Assembly (NCBI GenBank): GCA_031550975.1
Contig: JAVBOC010000009.1
Location: 38,659-102,658, forward strand
Length of the DNA stretch: 64,000 bases
Reading direction: 5' to 3'
Origin: UBA947 sp031550975
GTDB lineage: Bacteria > Cyanobacteriota > Vampirovibrionia > Gastranaerophilales > Gastranaerophilaceae
The translations under genes and the position numbers were made by a program. The notes beneath the pieces were generated by a model. The model saw only the letters and a list, made by a program, of their open reading frames with translations, was not told the DNA's origin and ran no database searches. The stretch's first letter is position 1. Each line of letters begins with the position of its first letter. Positions 8,670-17,710 of the stretch are shown here, piece by piece.

Positions 8670-10187
8670 CTAGTCTTTGGCCTCTAAACGCTTTTGCTTA
8701 TAACCGTAGATAACATAAATCAAGACACCGATTAAAAGCCACAGTGGAAAATAAATCGACGAAGTTTTCAAAAACTTCATTGAATAAATCATCAAAGCGC
8801 TGCACGAAATTATACCCAAAATCGGAAATAACGGAGCGAACGGAACCTTAAACGGTCTCGGACGGTTCGGCTCGGTTTTACGTAAAATCAACACCGCAAT
8901 ACAGATAATTATAAAAGATGTGAACGTTCCGAAATTGCAAAGTTCCGCGGAAATATTCAAGTCCATAAACAGCGAACAGAGTATGGTTATTCCGCCAACC
9001 ATCCAGGTCAGAACTTGTGGGGTCCTGGTTTTTCTATTAACCATCCGCAAAGATTTTGGCAAAAATCTATCACGGCTCATCGCGTATAAAATTCTTGTCG
9101 CGCCCAATTGATAAATCAATAGAACTGACGTCAGCCCGCAAAGCGCGCCAACTGAAATCAATCCCGCGAACCAATCTTTGCCGATATAACTCATCGTGTG
9201 CGCAATCGGTGCAAGAGTGCTTATATCTTTTATCGGTACAACACCCGTCAGAACAAGTGCAACACCAATGTATAAAACCGTACAAATTCCCAGCGTTCCC
9301 ATAATACCAATCGGCAAATCTCTTTGAGGATTCTGTGTTTCTTCAGCCGTAGTAGAAATAGCATCAAATCCGATATACGCAAAGAAAATCAAGAACGCGC
9401 CAAAGAATATTCCCTCAAACCCGTTCGGTGCAAACGGCACCCAGTTTTCAGGCTTAACATAAAACGAACCGACTGCGATAAAAGAAATAATGATAAGAAG
9501 ATTCACCCCGACCATTACACTCGCAAACCGCGCAGACTCTTTTACCCCTTTGACAAGAAGCATCGTAAGAATCAGAGTTATAATAATCGCCGGCAGATTC
9601 ATCGCAAACGGAATATGTCCGAATAAGTATGGCACTTTATCGTGGATATCCAATCCGTAATTTTCACACATCACATTTATTGAACGAAAATCACTTCTCA
9701 ACCATATCGGGAAACTCGTTATGAAACTCGGCAAATGCGCACTAAAACCCTTTAATAATTGCGTCAAATAACCCGTCCAGGCGCTAAGAACAGTGATGTT
9801 TCCGATTGCATACTCAAGCATCAAAATCCATCCGACCATCCACGCCATGAATTCACCCATCGTCGCATAAGTATAAGTATAAGCGCTTCCTGCTACCGGA
9901 ATCATCGCCGCGATTTCACTATAGCAAAGCGCAGAGAACACGCACGCTACAACAGCCAAAAGCATCGACACAATAATCGCCGGACCTGCACCCGGGCCCT
10001 CCGGACCGCCTGCAACCGCAACACCGATTATCGTAAAAATCCCTGTACCAACAACCGCACCGATACCCAGCACAATAAGGTCAAATATATTTAATGTTTT
10101 TTTTAATTCAGTTTTTTTACTCGCCGCAATGAGTTCATCCGCACTCTTTGTCTTGAGCAAGTTACTGCATATCTCTTTTAAATTCAT
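8670..10187 (-). CDS. APC-family amino-acid permease (second of a tandem pair)
   Basis: A 505-residue polytopic membrane protein with about 12 predicted helices. Helix 1 carries GIGAVVGTGIF, the APC/CAT substrate-backbone signature, and helix 2-3 carries CYSEIAAMIPVAGSAYTYTYATMGE. It resembles the bacterial YfnA/cationic-amino-acid transporter group; the substrate cannot be read from sequence. It abuts the upstream paralogue with no intergenic base (start at 10187, stop codon of the neighbour at 10188-10190), so the two are co-translated in one operon behind glyQ. Confidence 0.9.
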   Translation of the reverse strand: MNLKEICSNLLKTKSADELIAASKKTELKKTLNIFDLIVLGIGAVVGTGIFTIIGVAVAGGPEGPGAGPAIIVSMLLAVVACVFSALCYSEIAAMIPVAGSAYTYTYATMGEFMAWMVGWILMLEYAIGNITVLSAWTGYLTQLLKGFSAHLPSFITSFPIWLRSDFRSINVMCENYGLDIHDKVPYLFGHIPFAMNLPAIIITLILTMLLVKGVKESARFASVMVGVNLLIIISFIAVGSFYVKPENWVPFAPNGFEGIFFGAFLIFFAYIGFDAISTTAEETQNPQRDLPIGIMGTLGICTVLYIGVALVLTGVVPIKDISTLAPIAHTMSYIGKDWFAGLISVGALCGLTSVLLIYQLGATRILYAMSRDRFLPKSLRMVNRKTRTPQVLTWMVGGITILCSLFMDLNISAELCNFGTFTSFIIICIAVLILRKTEPNRPRPFKVPFAPLFPILGIISCSALMIYSMKFLKTSSIYFPLWLLIGVLIYVIYGYKQKRLEAKD

Positions 10188-11765
10188 CTATTTTTTCAAT
10201 TCCTGTTTTTTCTTGCTTAACTTTTTAATCTTCTCGGTGTGAGCTTTGTTTTCCATATGTCGGTTTTTAGTGTATCCGTATTGAATATATACCAAACCGC
10301 CAAGCATTAAGAAAATCGGGAAAAGTAAAACTGACTTCGGTGAAGTCTTAACAGAATAGAACATCAACCCCGCGCAGCATAGGATACCCATTAACGGAAA
10401 CCAAGGTGAGAAAGGAACCTTAAACGGTCTATGACGTTCAGGCTCGGTTTTACGCAGAATTAATACCGCAGCACAAACTACAATAAATGACGCGAGCGTT
10501 CCGAGGTTACACAACCCTGCAGCATCGCTTAAGTCTAAGAACAAAATTCCAAGAATTGATAAAATACCGACCGCCCAGCTTAATAAGTGCGGGGTATGGA
10601 ATTTCGGGTGAAGTTTCATGAACTTTTTAGACAAGAAGTGGTCACGGCTCATTGCGTACAAGATACGTGTGCCTGCCATATTAAATACCAACAGAACTGA
10701 AGTTAAACCGGCAATTGAACCGATTGAAATCAGCCCCGCCGCCCAGTTTGTTTGTTGATATAGTCCCATAATATAAGCCATCGGCGCTTTCAAAAACTCC
10801 ACAGGAACTGCACCGCTGGTGTCAACGTTACCTGTCATAACAAGCGCAACAGCAACGTAAACAATCGTTGTGATTAACAATGAACCCAAGATACCTGCAG
10901 GCAAATCTGTCTGCGGATTCTTACATTCCTCGGCAGTTGTTGCCAGCGCATCAAATCCGATAAACGCGAAGAAAATCATAAACGCACCCATAAAGATTCC
11001 GTTCGCACCATGCGGAGCAAATGGGGTCCAGTTTTCAGGCCTTACAAAGAACGCCCCGGCAACAACGAACAAAGCGATTACAAGAAGTTTTATAATAACC
11101 ATTATTGTCGCCATCTTGGTTGAGTCTTTCGTACCTTTTATCAAAATCGCAGTCGTTGCAACCACAATTAAAATCGCAGGAATGTTTATGCAAATCGGCA
11201 TACCTAATAAATGTGGAATGTGAGCGCCAGTTTCAGCAGCAATCACTCCTGCAGAACGCGCATCATTAACCAACCAAATAGGCGGGTTTGCAATCCACGC
11301 CGGCAAAACATTACTAAAACCTTTTAAGAATTGCATAACGTGGTTTGACCACGCGCACGCAACCGCAATATAGCCAATAACGTATTCCAAAACCAAAATC
11401 CATCCGACCATACAAGCCGCAAACTCACCCAGCGTCGCAAATGTATAAACATACGCACCGCCCGCAACAGGAATCATCGCCGCGAATTCGCTATAGCAAA
11501 GCGCTGAAAACACGCAGGCAAAAGCTGAAATCAACATTGAAAGAACCAGCGCAGGACCCGCGTCAGACGCAGCCTGACCGGCAATCGCAAAAATTCCCGA
11601 ACCGATAATCGCACCGATACCAAGAATAATCAAATCCCAAACACCAAGCGTTTTTTCCAAACCTTCTTTGCTTGCATCCTCAAGCATTTCGTTAGGGTGT
11701 TTCACGCGGGTAATTCGTCTTAAAAAACTTTTTGTCCATGTGGGTTTGTGGTAATAAGTTGCCAT
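10188..11765 (-). CDS. APC-family amino-acid permease (first of a tandem pair)
   Basis: A 525-residue paralogue of the next gene, with the same GIGAIIGSGIF and CYSEFAAMIPVAGGAYVYTFATLGE blocks and about 12 helices. It differs by a basic N-terminal extension (about 45 residues before helix 1) and a Lys-rich C-terminal tail (KKLSKKKQELKK). It starts 18 bp after glyQ on the same strand, so transcription with a glycine-tRNA ligase subunit is likely. That may point to glycine or another small amino acid as substrate, but this is only an inference from context. Confidence 0.9.
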   Translation of the reverse strand: MATYYHKPTWTKSFLRRITRVKHPNEMLEDASKEGLEKTLGVWDLIILGIGAIIGSGIFAIAGQAASDAGPALVLSMLISAFACVFSALCYSEFAAMIPVAGGAYVYTFATLGEFAACMVGWILVLEYVIGYIAVACAWSNHVMQFLKGFSNVLPAWIANPPIWLVNDARSAGVIAAETGAHIPHLLGMPICINIPAILIVVATTAILIKGTKDSTKMATIMVIIKLLVIALFVVAGAFFVRPENWTPFAPHGANGIFMGAFMIFFAFIGFDALATTAEECKNPQTDLPAGILGSLLITTIVYVAVALVMTGNVDTSGAVPVEFLKAPMAYIMGLYQQTNWAAGLISIGSIAGLTSVLLVFNMAGTRILYAMSRDHFLSKKFMKLHPKFHTPHLLSWAVGILSILGILFLDLSDAAGLCNLGTLASFIVVCAAVLILRKTEPERHRPFKVPFSPWFPLMGILCCAGLMFYSVKTSPKSVLLFPIFLMLGGLVYIQYGYTKNRHMENKAHTEKIKKLSKKKQELKK

Positions 11766-11783
11766 TTTAATTCCTTAAATTAT

Positions 11784-12671
11784 CTATACTGTAACTGCTT
11801 TTTTCAGCAGTGGGTAACCGAGTTCTTCGCGCTGTGCAACGTATAATTTTGCCACAGCCGACGCCATTGTGCGTACGCGGTTAATAAAGTTTATTCTTTC
11901 ATCTTTGCTAATAACACCTCTGGCATCAAGCAAATTGAAGGTATGCGAACATTTGAGTACATAATCATAAGCCGGCAGAACAAGTTGCGCCTTAACACAA
12001 TTATCAACCTCTTTTTGGTATAAATCAAACATTTGGAACAAGCTTTGTGCGTTTGAAACCTCAAAATTGTATTTTGATTGCTCAATTTCATTTTGAAGGA
12101 AAATTTCGCCATATTTTAACGTGTCGTTCCACATAATATCGTAAACTGATTCTTTGTTTTGCAAATACATCGCAATACGCTCCAGACCGTAAGTCAATTC
12201 AAGCGCAACCGGTTTAACTTCTAACCCGCCGACTTGTTGGAAATACGTAAATTGTGTAATTTCCATCCCGTCAAGCCAAACTTCCCAACCTACACCGGCA
12301 GCGCCTAGCGTCGGGGATTCCCAGTTGTCTTCTACAAAACGAACATCGTGTTCTTTAAGGTCAATTCCCATCGCCTCTAAACTTTTTAAGTAAAGCTCTT
12401 GCGCGTCATCCGGCGACGGTTTTAGAATAACCTGAAATTGATAATAGTGCCCTAGTCTGTTCGGGTTTTCGCCGTATCTTGCGTCAGTCGGACGTCTGCA
12501 AGGCTCAATCATCGCTGTATTCCAGGGTTCAGGACCTAGCGAACGCAAGAAAGTCGCAGGATTCATAGTTGAAGCCCCTTTTTCTATGTCGTAAGGCTGT
12601 TGGATTATGCAACCATAATCCGACCAAAATTTTGAAAGATTAAAAACCAATTCTTGAAAGTTTAATGCCAT
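11784..12671 (-). CDS. glyQ: Glycine--tRNA ligase alpha subunit
   Basis: The catalytic alpha chain of the alpha2beta2 bacterial glycyl-tRNA synthetase, 295 residues as usual. FQELVFNLSKFWSDYGCIIQQPYD near the N-terminus, the PCRRPTDGRYG-type motif (PCRRPTDARYG) and the LELTYGLERIAMYLQ block are diagnostic. The beta subunit gene (glyS), often adjacent, is absent from this window; two permeases follow instead. The sequence just upstream has a direct repeat of AGTGGAAATAT (about 12677-12702) and no clear SD. Confidence 0.96.
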   Translation of the reverse strand: MALNFQELVFNLSKFWSDYGCIIQQPYDIEKGASTMNPATFLRSLGPEPWNTAMIEPCRRPTDARYGENPNRLGHYYQFQVILKPSPDDAQELYLKSLEAMGIDLKEHDVRFVEDNWESPTLGAAGVGWEVWLDGMEITQFTYFQQVGGLEVKPVALELTYGLERIAMYLQNKESVYDIMWNDTLKYGEIFLQNEIEQSKYNFEVSNAQSLFQMFDLYQKEVDNCVKAQLVLPAYDYVLKCSHTFNLLDARGVISKDERINFINRVRTMASAVAKLYVAQREELGYPLLKKAVTV

Positions 12672-12796
12672 ATATATATTTCCACTATATTTCCACTACG
12701 TGGGGGTACCGTATTCAATCGTACATCAAACAGGCTCATTTGCAATAAAATTGTAAGAAATGTTAAGAGTGTAGCAGTTAACCGTAAAACCAATAT

Positions 12797-12828
12797 GTCA
12801 TCCTGAACTTGTTTCAGGATCTGGGTTA
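12797..12828. repeat. Partial family B repeat
   Basis: GTCATCCTGAACTTGTTTCAGGATC, the half-element of family B, in the gap upstream of the dNMP-kinase-like gene. The rest of the element is missing or degraded. Confidence 0.6.
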
Positions 12829-12882
12829 TGGAGCTACATATTTTAGCCTAAGAGCATTGGGCAATTATAAATATTCTTTCCA

Positions 12883-12897
12883 TGTTACAATTATTTC
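12883..12897 (+). promoter_or_regulatory. Extended -10 promoter, predicted leaderless transcript
   Basis: TGT-TACAAT (12883-12891) ends exactly 6 nt before the ATG at 12898. No SD sequence is present. A TGn extension makes a poor -35 tolerable. The predicted transcription start coincides with the start codon. Confidence 0.5.
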
Positions 12898-13413
12898 ATG
12901 GCAAACAAAATTATTATTTTTTCAGGGAAACAATATTCGGGCAAAGACACTTTGGCAAAACTAATGCTGGAGCAGATGCCGGACTTTAAACGCTGCGCGA
13001 TGGGCGATATTATTAAACTCGAATATGGCAAGCAAAATGATTTGACCTACGAAGAAATCGAAAAAAACAAAGCGCAATACAGACAAGGATTAATTGATTT
13101 GGGCAACTGGGGACGTGCTCAGTCGTCAGATTATTGGCTGAAAAAAATTATTGAACAGCCCGGAAATATTATGGTAACAGATGTTCGCGTGCCTTATGAA
13201 TACGATGTTTTTAAAGACGCAGGCGCTATTGCAATCCGTGTTGAAGCCTCACGCGAAGTTCGCGAAGCCCGTGGCGGAACACTTATTGGCGAAAATGACA
13301 TCACAGAAATTGGCCTTGATGGCGTTACCGACTGGGATTATATCGTCGACAACAACGGGGATTACGAAACCTTAAAGAAAAACGCTGATGCGCTAGTGTG
13401 TGAATTAAATTAG
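12898..13413 (+). CDS. P-loop kinase, deoxynucleoside-monophosphate-kinase-like
   Basis: A 171-residue P-loop protein. Walker A is GKQYSGKDT at residues 10-18. A following helix, then VTDVRVPYEYD (residues about 95-105) as the Walker-B-like strand, and RVEASREVREARGG with arginines suitable for phosphate contact, match the dNMP kinase/dephospho-CoA-kinase-like fold. The substrate is uncertain: phage-type dNMP kinase, or a phosphomevalonate-kinase-like protein of the same superfamily. It is monocistronic and lies tail-to-tail with recN across a family C repeat. Confidence 0.75.
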   Translation: MANKIIIFSGKQYSGKDTLAKLMLEQMPDFKRCAMGDIIKLEYGKQNDLTYEEIEKNKAQYRQGLIDLGNWGRAQSSDYWLKKIIEQPGNIMVTDVRVPYEYDVFKDAGAIAIRVEASREVREARGGTLIGENDITEIGLDGVTDWDYIVDNNGDYETLKKNADALVCELN

Positions 13414-13497
13414 TCATTGCGAGGGAGTAAATTTTATTTACGAACGTGGCAATCCAGTATGAAGTTTCTGGATCGCTTCGCAAGCTCGCGATGACGT
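13413..13497. repeat. Dispersed intergenic repeat, family C
   Basis: GTCATTGCGAGG at one end, internal GGCAATCCAG and CTGGATCGCTTCGC, and CTCGCGATGACG at the other end, so the element is largely palindromic. It lies between two convergent genes and could fold in either transcript. Another full copy is at 27777-27869, and half copies occur at 29446-29570 and 62421-62501. Confidence 0.75.
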
Positions 13498-13500
13498 TCT

Positions 13501-15153
13501 TTAACTAATTAATGAACGCGCGAATTCCAGCGACTGCTCATTTATATCGCCACCTGCAAGTTCAGCAAGCGCTTTGACCTGGTTTTCGCCAGTTAAAACA
13601 TAAACTTCAACGTGCGTTTGGTCAAGCTGTGATTTTTTCACATAGAAATGTTTATTGGCTTTGGACGCAATTATCGCCTGATGCGTGATTAAAATAATTT
13701 GGTGATGAGCAGACAGTGCCGCAATTTCATCCGCTACACTCTGCGCCGCACGACCCGATAACCCTGTATCAATTTCATCAAAAATGACTGTGTCAATGCC
13801 GTCGGTTTGCGCAAAAATCGATTTTATCGCAAGCATCACACGCGAAATTTCGCCGCCCGAAGCGACTTTTGCAAGCGGTTTTAAATCCTCTGAAACATTG
13901 GTTGAAATCATAAATTCGACGTCATCTGCCCCGTCAGCACCTAAATCCGCCGAACGAATTGCAATCTCAAATCTCGTTTTAGGAAGCTCTAAAACCTCTA
14001 ACTTATCTTGGATTAATGAAGACAGCACTTGTGCGAAATTCTTTCTGTTTTCGCTAATTTCACGCGCCATCGAAGTAAGTTCAGTGCGGGTTTGTTCGAT
14101 TTTGCTTTCCAATTCTTCGATATTTTGGGTCGAAAACTCAATGGATGAAAGTTCTTTTGAGAGATTTTCAAAAGTTTCCATAACAGATTGCAAAGTCCCG
14201 CCATATTTGCGTTTCAATTTGTCTAAAAGAAAAATTCTCTCCTGAATTTGGTCTAAACGCTCAGTGTCGTTATTTAAACTTTGGCTATAATCACGCAAAC
14301 TGCTGGCTGTTTCGCGCAAATTTTCCGTTGCCGAAATAAATTCCTGCTCCAACTCCGCCAGTTTCGGATCATAAGATGCCGCTTTAGAAACATTTTGTTT
14401 AATCTTACCCAACGCTTCCATAATGGAACCGTCATCCCCGTTAATTGCCCAATAAGCGCCCCCTGTAAGGTCGCGCAGCTTTTCAGCGTTGTCTAAAACT
14501 TCAAGTTCGTTTTTTAAATTTTCATCTTCATTCGCATCAAAAATTTGCGCCGAATCAATTTCATCAATCTGAAATTTCAAAAACTCCAACTGGCTCTCTG
14601 TCATATCAGCAGCATTTTTCAGGCCATCCAATTGCTTTTGCATTTGGCAATACTCTGAATATTTCCCCCTATAAGCCGCGAGTTTTTGTCCATAGGTCGA
14701 TTTTGCATAATCATCCAACAAAGTTATGTGATATTTGGGCTGTAAGAATGTATAAGTTTGGTGCTGCGAATGGATATCCACGATAAAACTGCGCAACTGT
14801 TTCACGAAATCATTATTGACAAGAGTTCCGTTAACCCGCGTACGCACAGCATTAGAAGCAATTTCTTTAGTCAGAATAATTTCATTACCGCAAGTATCGA
14901 CACCGTTTTCATTAAAGAGTGTGGTCACATTTTCGCCGTTTTGGGTTTCGATAATGAGCTCGATAACGGCTTTTTCTTTGCCGGTTTTAATGACTTCTTT
15001 TGACACACGCGATGCGAAAGCGATATCGATTGCGTTAATCAAAATACTTTTCCCGGCACCTGTTTCACCCGTAATCACATTCAATCCGGCATCAAAATTC
15101 GCCGTCAATTCGTCAATTAATATATAATCCTGCAGCCTAATCTGTTTAATCAT
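13501..15153 (-). CDS. recN: DNA repair protein RecN
   Basis: SMC-like ATPase of recombinational double-strand-break repair, 550 residues. Walker A GETGAGKS is at residues 29-36. A long coiled-coil region with a central hinge follows, then the ABC signature KVASGGEISRVMLA and Walker B TVIFDEIDTGLSG in the C-terminal part. I place the start at the internal ATG at 15153 (MIKQIRLQDY), not 36 bp upstream. The family begins this way, and TGC-TATAAT ends exactly 6 nt before this codon, so the upstream start would lie inside or before the promoter. Confidence 0.95.
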   Translation of the reverse strand: MIKQIRLQDYILIDELTANFDAGLNVITGETGAGKSILINAIDIAFASRVSKEVIKTGKEKAVIELIIETQNGENVTTLFNENGVDTCGNEIILTKEIASNAVRTRVNGTLVNNDFVKQLRSFIVDIHSQHQTYTFLQPKYHITLLDDYAKSTYGQKLAAYRGKYSEYCQMQKQLDGLKNAADMTESQLEFLKFQIDEIDSAQIFDANEDENLKNELEVLDNAEKLRDLTGGAYWAINGDDGSIMEALGKIKQNVSKAASYDPKLAELEQEFISATENLRETASSLRDYSQSLNNDTERLDQIQERIFLLDKLKRKYGGTLQSVMETFENLSKELSSIEFSTQNIEELESKIEQTRTELTSMAREISENRKNFAQVLSSLIQDKLEVLELPKTRFEIAIRSADLGADGADDVEFMISTNVSEDLKPLAKVASGGEISRVMLAIKSIFAQTDGIDTVIFDEIDTGLSGRAAQSVADEIAALSAHHQIILITHQAIIASKANKHFYVKKSQLDQTHVEVYVLTGENQVKALAELAGGDINEQSLEFARSLIS

Positions 15154-15159
15154 GCCAGT

Positions 15160-15189
15160 ATTATAGCATAGGACAGGATACTTTGTCAT
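15160..15189 (-). promoter_or_regulatory. recN promoter, extended -10, predicted leaderless
   Basis: On the minus strand TGC-TATAAT (15168-15160) ends 6 nt before the recN ATG. ATGACA (15189-15184) is placed 18 bp upstream as a -35-like hexamer and is part of the terminus of a family B repeat. No SD is present. Confidence 0.6.
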
Positions 15190-15272
15190 TCCGAATTCAT
15201 TTCGGAATCTTCCACTGACGCAATTTAAGCAAACTTCACGGTGGAAGATCCTGAATCAAGTTCAGGATGACA
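15185..15272. repeat. Dispersed intergenic repeat, family B
   Basis: GTCATTCCGAATTCATTTCGGAATC, then CTTCCACTGACGC, GGTGGAAGATCC and TGAATCAAGTTCAGGATGAC: two nested inverted repeats inside GTCAT/ATGAC ends. It lies between recN and the large GH13 gene. Confidence 0.8.
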
Positions 15273-15305
15273 GTTGAGTGTTCAACCTAAAAAATAAAAC
15301 TTTGC

Positions 15306-17585
15306 CTACCCCTTTTTAATTTCGTAAATTCTAAATTCGCCCGGGTTGAGGGTTTCAAAATTCAAGGTTGCACCTTCTTTAGCCCCTTTTATTTTGCTTG
15401 CAGCAAATCCCGCGCCGTCAAATATGTATTCAGCTTTAAGCGCGCATTCGCCGGGCAGATGCAATGCTTTGTTATGGATAGGTTCGCCGTGGACGATTTC
15501 AGTATAAGAGTTTCCACCGTCGTCGGTTTTATTTACTTTTTCGCTTGGGTATTTGCTGTTTGAAACCATCAAAAACGCTTTTCTTAACGGATCTTTTGAA
15601 ATCATCCAAGCGCTGAAACCGTCTTCGTCTTCAGCGATAATGTGTGCTTCGCCATCGGTGATTATGTTTTGTGATTTAACAAACCTGTCTATCGCATCAA
15701 ACTTTGCAAAGAACAACGGGTGGTCTTCGCGCGCCATAGAGATTTCATCCCCGATAACGCTTTCGATTCCGCGCTTGGTAAAACTCTCATCCCCGTCGAT
15801 ATAAAACATCGGTCGCTGGGCAAACTTTCCACCCGGAAGCGTTTTATATTTAAACCATTTATATAACGCGCCGTCTTCTTCAAGCTGCCCCGGGTACTGG
15901 TCAATCGCACGGAATTCACCGTCTTGATTGTTGTAGGTTTTTAAAATCGAAAGCCTTTTGCCCTCTCTAAAATTAACGTTATAATTTGCGAGATGCTGGT
16001 TATTTTCGATAATTTTTTCTGGTGTCTTTTCATATTGCATAACAATATCATTTCCCCAAAGCACATCAAAATCCATATCCTGATGATATTCTTTCAAAAA
16101 GTCATCCCAAAGCATATATTCAGCAAGCGCAGCAAAATGTGGGATTTCTTTTTTCAGGGTCTTGTTTAATTTATCCAACACAACTCTTGGGGCGCGGTAA
16201 CTAATCGGCTTACCGTCTTTTTCTGAAACAGGGTCGACAATATGGTCGATGTGGTCAACGCGGTAGCCATCGAAATTGTATTCTTTTTGCAATTTTTTCA
16301 TATAATCAACGAAATATTTCACCACTGGCGCATTCAAGCTTCCGTTCTCTAAATGGCATAAGTAATAAGGCGTCTGACAATCAAGGTTCGCGAAAGTTGT
16401 AACATCTTCGTCCTTATAATCATAGTGCTTAAAAGTCGGATAACCGCCGCACTGGCTCATTTTGTCAAACACAGGAACACCGGCCGAACACCAGGCTCCG
16501 CCAGGGGCAGGCCATAAGCCTTCACCAATAAGAGCATTGATTATATCTAATTGATTAGTGATATCTTCTTCGCACGAAGGTTTACGGTTAATTTTATTAA
16601 CTAACCCGCGCACGCGCTTGTGCAGTTTTGTTTGATTTGATTTAGAAAGCATCTCGTTAGAGTAACGTTTTCTAACCTTATTCATTGCACTCTCAAACTC
16701 GTCAAAAATCGCTTTAAAGTGTGCTGCCAAGTCACCCTCGCCGCCGTGCATTGATTGAAGATAGATGTCTTTTACCAAATCAATATCTTCGCGGTCGTGG
16801 TTTGCTGCCAGTTCTTCTGTTACCTTATCAAGCTGCTCCAGATAACTCTTTTCTAACGCCGGGATGTCGTACCAGCGCGCTATTTCGGGCTTTGCCAGAA
16901 CCGCCTTAGAGAATCTCCCCGTCTGCGGCAGAATATCATAAATAACCGGGTGACCGGCAAGCTGCGCGAGCGTAATAAACGTTTTAACTTGTTCTTGGAC
17001 ATTCAATCCGGTATGCTCTTCAATTGTTTTATCAAGCAGATTTTCACTAACTTCAGAACTCTTTGGTAAATACGCACAACCAAATTCGCGCGGATGAAAC
17101 GGAATCAAGTACATTGTCGTATTAAAAATATTGTTTTCCTCGTTACCCGTCGGCAGAATCAAAAGCTGTCTTAGCCAATCCATAAATTTGCCCGGCTCTT
17201 TAGTTTTGTTTCCATCACCCAGCCCTGCAAGGTTTATGAGCTTTATATCATGGCCTTCTTTTTTTAACCAATCAGCGTTTTTAACATTTTTTCTTGCAAG
17301 CGCGCTTATCGCCTTGTTTTCAAATTTAAAAACACCATCAACAAATATCTCTTGATTTTCCCATTTGATTTCCAACCCGTAAAGAATTTCAGCAGGAGTG
17401 AGTTCTTCTAAAGCGCGAATGTATGGGATGTTTAAATAGCCATGTTCAGAAATTGTGTCTTCAAGATATTTTTTACGTTCGGCAGAAATCCCTTCAAACG
17501 GGTATAGTTCTTTCAACTGCGTATAAACTTTATTTATCCCGTCAGATTTTGGTTCTTCTTTTTTCTTTTTCCAAAATAGAAACAT
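15306..17585 (-). CDS. Large divergent GH13 (alpha-amylase superfamily) protein
   Basis: 759 residues. The nucleophile motif is FDGYRVDHIDH (D444), the acid/base region FAALAEYM (E489) and the transition-state region NNQDGE (D555), where Gln replaces the usual His. An N-terminal domain of about 330 residues precedes the barrel, and a beta-type C-terminal domain ends in LNPGEFRIYEI, typical of GH13 domain C. There is no signal peptide; the N-terminus is FLFWKKKKEEPKSDG, so the protein is probably cytoplasmic. The substrate is unknown, although glycogen or maltodextrin processing fits glgA elsewhere in the window. It appears monocistronic. Confidence 0.85.
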   Translation of the reverse strand: MFLFWKKKKEEPKSDGINKVYTQLKELYPFEGISAERKKYLEDTISEHGYLNIPYIRALEELTPAEILYGLEIKWENQEIFVDGVFKFENKAISALARKNVKNADWLKKEGHDIKLINLAGLGDGNKTKEPGKFMDWLRQLLILPTGNEENNIFNTTMYLIPFHPREFGCAYLPKSSEVSENLLDKTIEEHTGLNVQEQVKTFITLAQLAGHPVIYDILPQTGRFSKAVLAKPEIARWYDIPALEKSYLEQLDKVTEELAANHDREDIDLVKDIYLQSMHGGEGDLAAHFKAIFDEFESAMNKVRKRYSNEMLSKSNQTKLHKRVRGLVNKINRKPSCEEDITNQLDIINALIGEGLWPAPGGAWCSAGVPVFDKMSQCGGYPTFKHYDYKDEDVTTFANLDCQTPYYLCHLENGSLNAPVVKYFVDYMKKLQKEYNFDGYRVDHIDHIVDPVSEKDGKPISYRAPRVVLDKLNKTLKKEIPHFAALAEYMLWDDFLKEYHQDMDFDVLWGNDIVMQYEKTPEKIIENNQHLANYNVNFREGKRLSILKTYNNQDGEFRAIDQYPGQLEEDGALYKWFKYKTLPGGKFAQRPMFYIDGDESFTKRGIESVIGDEISMAREDHPLFFAKFDAIDRFVKSQNIITDGEAHIIAEDEDGFSAWMISKDPLRKAFLMVSNSKYPSEKVNKTDDGGNSYTEIVHGEPIHNKALHLPGECALKAEYIFDGAGFAASKIKGAKEGATLNFETLNPGEFRIYEIKKG

Positions 17586-17663
17586 GTCTGCTCAACCCCT
17601 CTTTCAAAATTGTATCACAAAATTACTACCCGGTCAGGTAATGGCTTAACCTTTCTCGGCAAC

Positions 17664-17676
17664 TATAATTAAGGAG
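17664..17676 (+). promoter_or_regulatory. Candidate -10 box upstream of the response regulator
   Basis: TATAAT at 17664-17669, followed by AAGGAG at 17671-17676. No good -35 was found at 16-18 bp. The start codon used (17711) has its own AGAGGAA, so this region gives a short leader. Confidence 0.35.
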
Positions 17677-17710
17677 TGTTTAGATTATTTTTTTGAAAAG
17701 AGGAATTACA

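Noticed and set aside
9759..10094. Antisense ORF within the second permease gene
   Set aside because: Basic, low-complexity sequence, the shadow of a hydrophobic reading frame.
13784..14245. Antisense ORF within recN
   Set aside because: Recognisable recN lies on the other strand and fills the region.
17693..17710. TTG start of the response regulator
   Set aside because: The ATG at 17711 has a better SD at proper spacing.
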